From contig JALSIK010000025.1 in NCBI GenBank assembly GCA_026990045.1, forward strand, positions 1 through 6,405: a stretch of DNA of 6,405 nt, written 5' to 3'. A program made the position numbers and the translations under genes. This document shows, piece by piece, positions 6,095 through 6,405 of this stretch (position 1 is its first letter; every line of letters begins with the position of its first letter). Origin of the DNA: Chromatiales bacterium (GTDB lineage: Bacteria > Pseudomonadota > Gammaproteobacteria > CAMYNG01). The notes beneath the pieces are model-generated. The model was not told the origin of the DNA and did not search any database. It saw only the letters and a program-made list of their open reading frames with translations.

Positions 6095-6108
6095 TGCACG
6101 GGTCCCGC

Positions 6109-6128
6109 GCCGCAGGCGGCTTTCCTTC
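6109..6128 (+). terminator. Weak candidate terminator after PilZ-4
   Basis: GCCG-CAGG-CGGC (6109-6120) forms a four-base-pair GC stem directly followed by TTTCCTTC. The larger CACGGG/CCCGTG stem around it adds six pairs. The T-run is interrupted and the stem short, so this is only a possible end for the GGDEF-EAL/PilZ-4 transcript. Confidence 0.25.
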
Positions 6129-6181
6129 CGTCCCGTGACCCGGCCGCCCCGTCCCGTGCGCCATGCTACGTATCAGACTAT

Positions 6182-6214
6182 ATAGGAACTACATAGGAAC
6201 TACATAGGAACTAC
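6182..6214 (+). repeat. Three perfect tandem copies of an 11-bp unit
   Basis: ATAGGAACTAC occurs at 6182-6192, 6193-6203 and 6204-6214 without a mismatch. Each unit is 4/11 G+C, in sharp contrast to its surroundings. The 11-bp period is about one helical turn, so a protein bound to each unit would align along one face of the DNA. The last bases of the third unit are also the first bases of the palindrome that follows. Confidence 0.95.
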
Positions 6215-6240
6215 GTAGCATCCTACATAGGATGCTACGT
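6213..6240. repeat. Perfect palindrome with 13-bp arms
   Basis: The left arm ACGTAGCATCCTA (6213-6225) and the right arm TAGGATGCTACGT (6228-6240) are perfect reverse complements separated by CA. The right arm is a variant of the 11-bp unit next door (ATAGGA-TG-CTAC against ATAGGA-A-CTAC). A further copy of ATGCTACGT stands at 6163-6171, just outside the repeat block, so related half-sites bracket it. No T-tract follows, so an intrinsic terminator is unlikely. It could act as an operator or cruciform, or form a 12-bp stem with an ACAT loop in RNA. Confidence 0.93.
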
Positions 6241-6335
6241 CACCTGGTGCAGGGCCCGGATCCGCGGCCGCCGGAGGGCGGAGGACCAAAGCAGAACATC
6301 GGCCGCCGGCGGAGGCCCGGGGACTGAATTTCCTG

Positions 6336-6357
6336 ATTCGTGACGCGTGTCACATTT
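6336..6357. promoter_or_regulatory. CRP/Vfr/Clp-like binding site
   Basis: CGTGA-N6-TCACA (6339-6354) matches the CRP-family consensus TGTGA-N6-TCACA at nine of ten positions and continues with the favoured TTT on the right. TATAGG (6369-6374) downstream could be a -10 element. If so the box would be centred near -35, a position more typical of repression. The bound protein is inferred. Confidence 0.5.
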
Positions 6358-6370
6358 TGATGGCCCGGTA

Positions 6371-6405
6371 TAGGGGTTTCCCCCAGGCGACTTAGGGATC
6401 TCCCC
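6371..6405 (+). repeat. Pair of TAGGG...CCCC elements 22 bp apart
   Basis: TAGGGGTTTCCCC (6371-6383) and TAGGGATCTCCCC (6393-6405) agree at 11 of 13 positions, and each has internal dyad symmetry (GGGG/CCCC and GGGA/TCCC). The 22-bp offset is about two helical turns. The second copy ends at the last base of the window, so more copies could follow. Confidence 0.6.

Larger units (their letters stand above)
6095..6405. other. Gene-free, signal-rich 3' region
   Basis: No credible gene lies in these 311 bases. From left to right they hold a possible stem (CACGGG at 6097-6102 with CCCGTG at 6132-6137) enclosing a small GCCG-CAGG-CGGC hairpin followed by a mixed T/C run; the low-GC repeat and palindrome island (6163-6240); a GC-rich segment with a 10-bp direct repeat CGGCCGCCGG (6265-6274 and 6300-6309); a CRP-like box; and two TAGGG...CCCC elements at the edge. 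The left part could end the PilZ-4 transcript. The right part looks like control DNA for a gene outside the window. Confidence 0.5.

Noticed and set aside
3631..6099. Very long open frame (822 codons) on the minus strand opposite the GGDEF-EAL gene
   Set aside because: It has no recognisable domain and is rich in H, Q, R, P and G, as expected from reading GC-rich coding DNA backwards. The opposite strand carries an unmistakable GGDEF-EAL protein. Lack of stop codons is ordinary at this GC content.
6094..6138. Short frame starting on the PilZ-4 stop (TGATG), 14 codons
   Set aside because: It has the same overlap form as PilZ-1/acyltransferase, but the product is only 14 residues and no ribosome site precedes it.
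6182..6240. CRISPR-like array
   Set aside because: The 11-bp units are directly adjacent with no spacers and are much shorter than CRISPR repeats.
6213..6260. Rho-independent terminator from the 13-bp-arm palindrome
   Set aside because: The stem is strong, but CACCTGGTGC follows rather than a T-tract, and the stem itself is not GC-rich.

Overview
The window is about 6.4 kb of very GC-rich bacterial DNA, with strong third-position G/C bias throughout the coding parts. Every convincing gene lies on the + strand, packed tightly with overlaps and short gaps. The gene content (stand-alone PilZ domains, a membrane GGDEF-EAL protein, a Dabb-domain lipoprotein, a PlsC-like acyltransferase) suggests a Gram-negative proteobacterium, most likely a GC-rich gammaproteobacterium. 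The lineage is inferred; nothing here fixes it.

Layout: an SRPBCC-fold protein (17-580) comes first. After a 107-base gap there is a chain of four overlapping genes: PilZ-1 (688-951), a PlsC-type acyltransferase with C-terminal membrane segments (951-2423), PilZ-2 (2387-2719) and a Dabb-domain lipoprotein (2676-3107). The overlaps are 1, 37 and 44 bases, so translational coupling is likely. PilZ-3 follows (3199-3540). A 255-base non-coding stretch then leads to a membrane-anchored GGDEF-EAL protein with both catalytic signatures intact (3796-5775), followed 10 bases later by PilZ-4 (5786-6094).

The theme is cyclic di-GMP. One enzyme carries the motifs to make and to degrade the messenger. 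Four small PilZ proteins, all keeping the ligand-binding residues at identical spacing (R-x3-R-x22-D-x-S-x2-G), could act as receptors. PilZ-4 is paired with the enzyme gene, and PilZ-1 and PilZ-2 flank the acyltransferase. A plausible but untested reading is that c-di-GMP controls a lipid acylation or cell-envelope function.

The last 311 bases carry no gene I can support but are rich in signals. They hold a low-GC island with three perfect 11-bp tandem repeats running into a 13-bp-arm palindrome, a strong CRP/Vfr/Clp-like box, and two similar TAGGG...CCCC elements 22 bp apart at the right edge. The right-hand part looks like the control region of a gene beyond the window.
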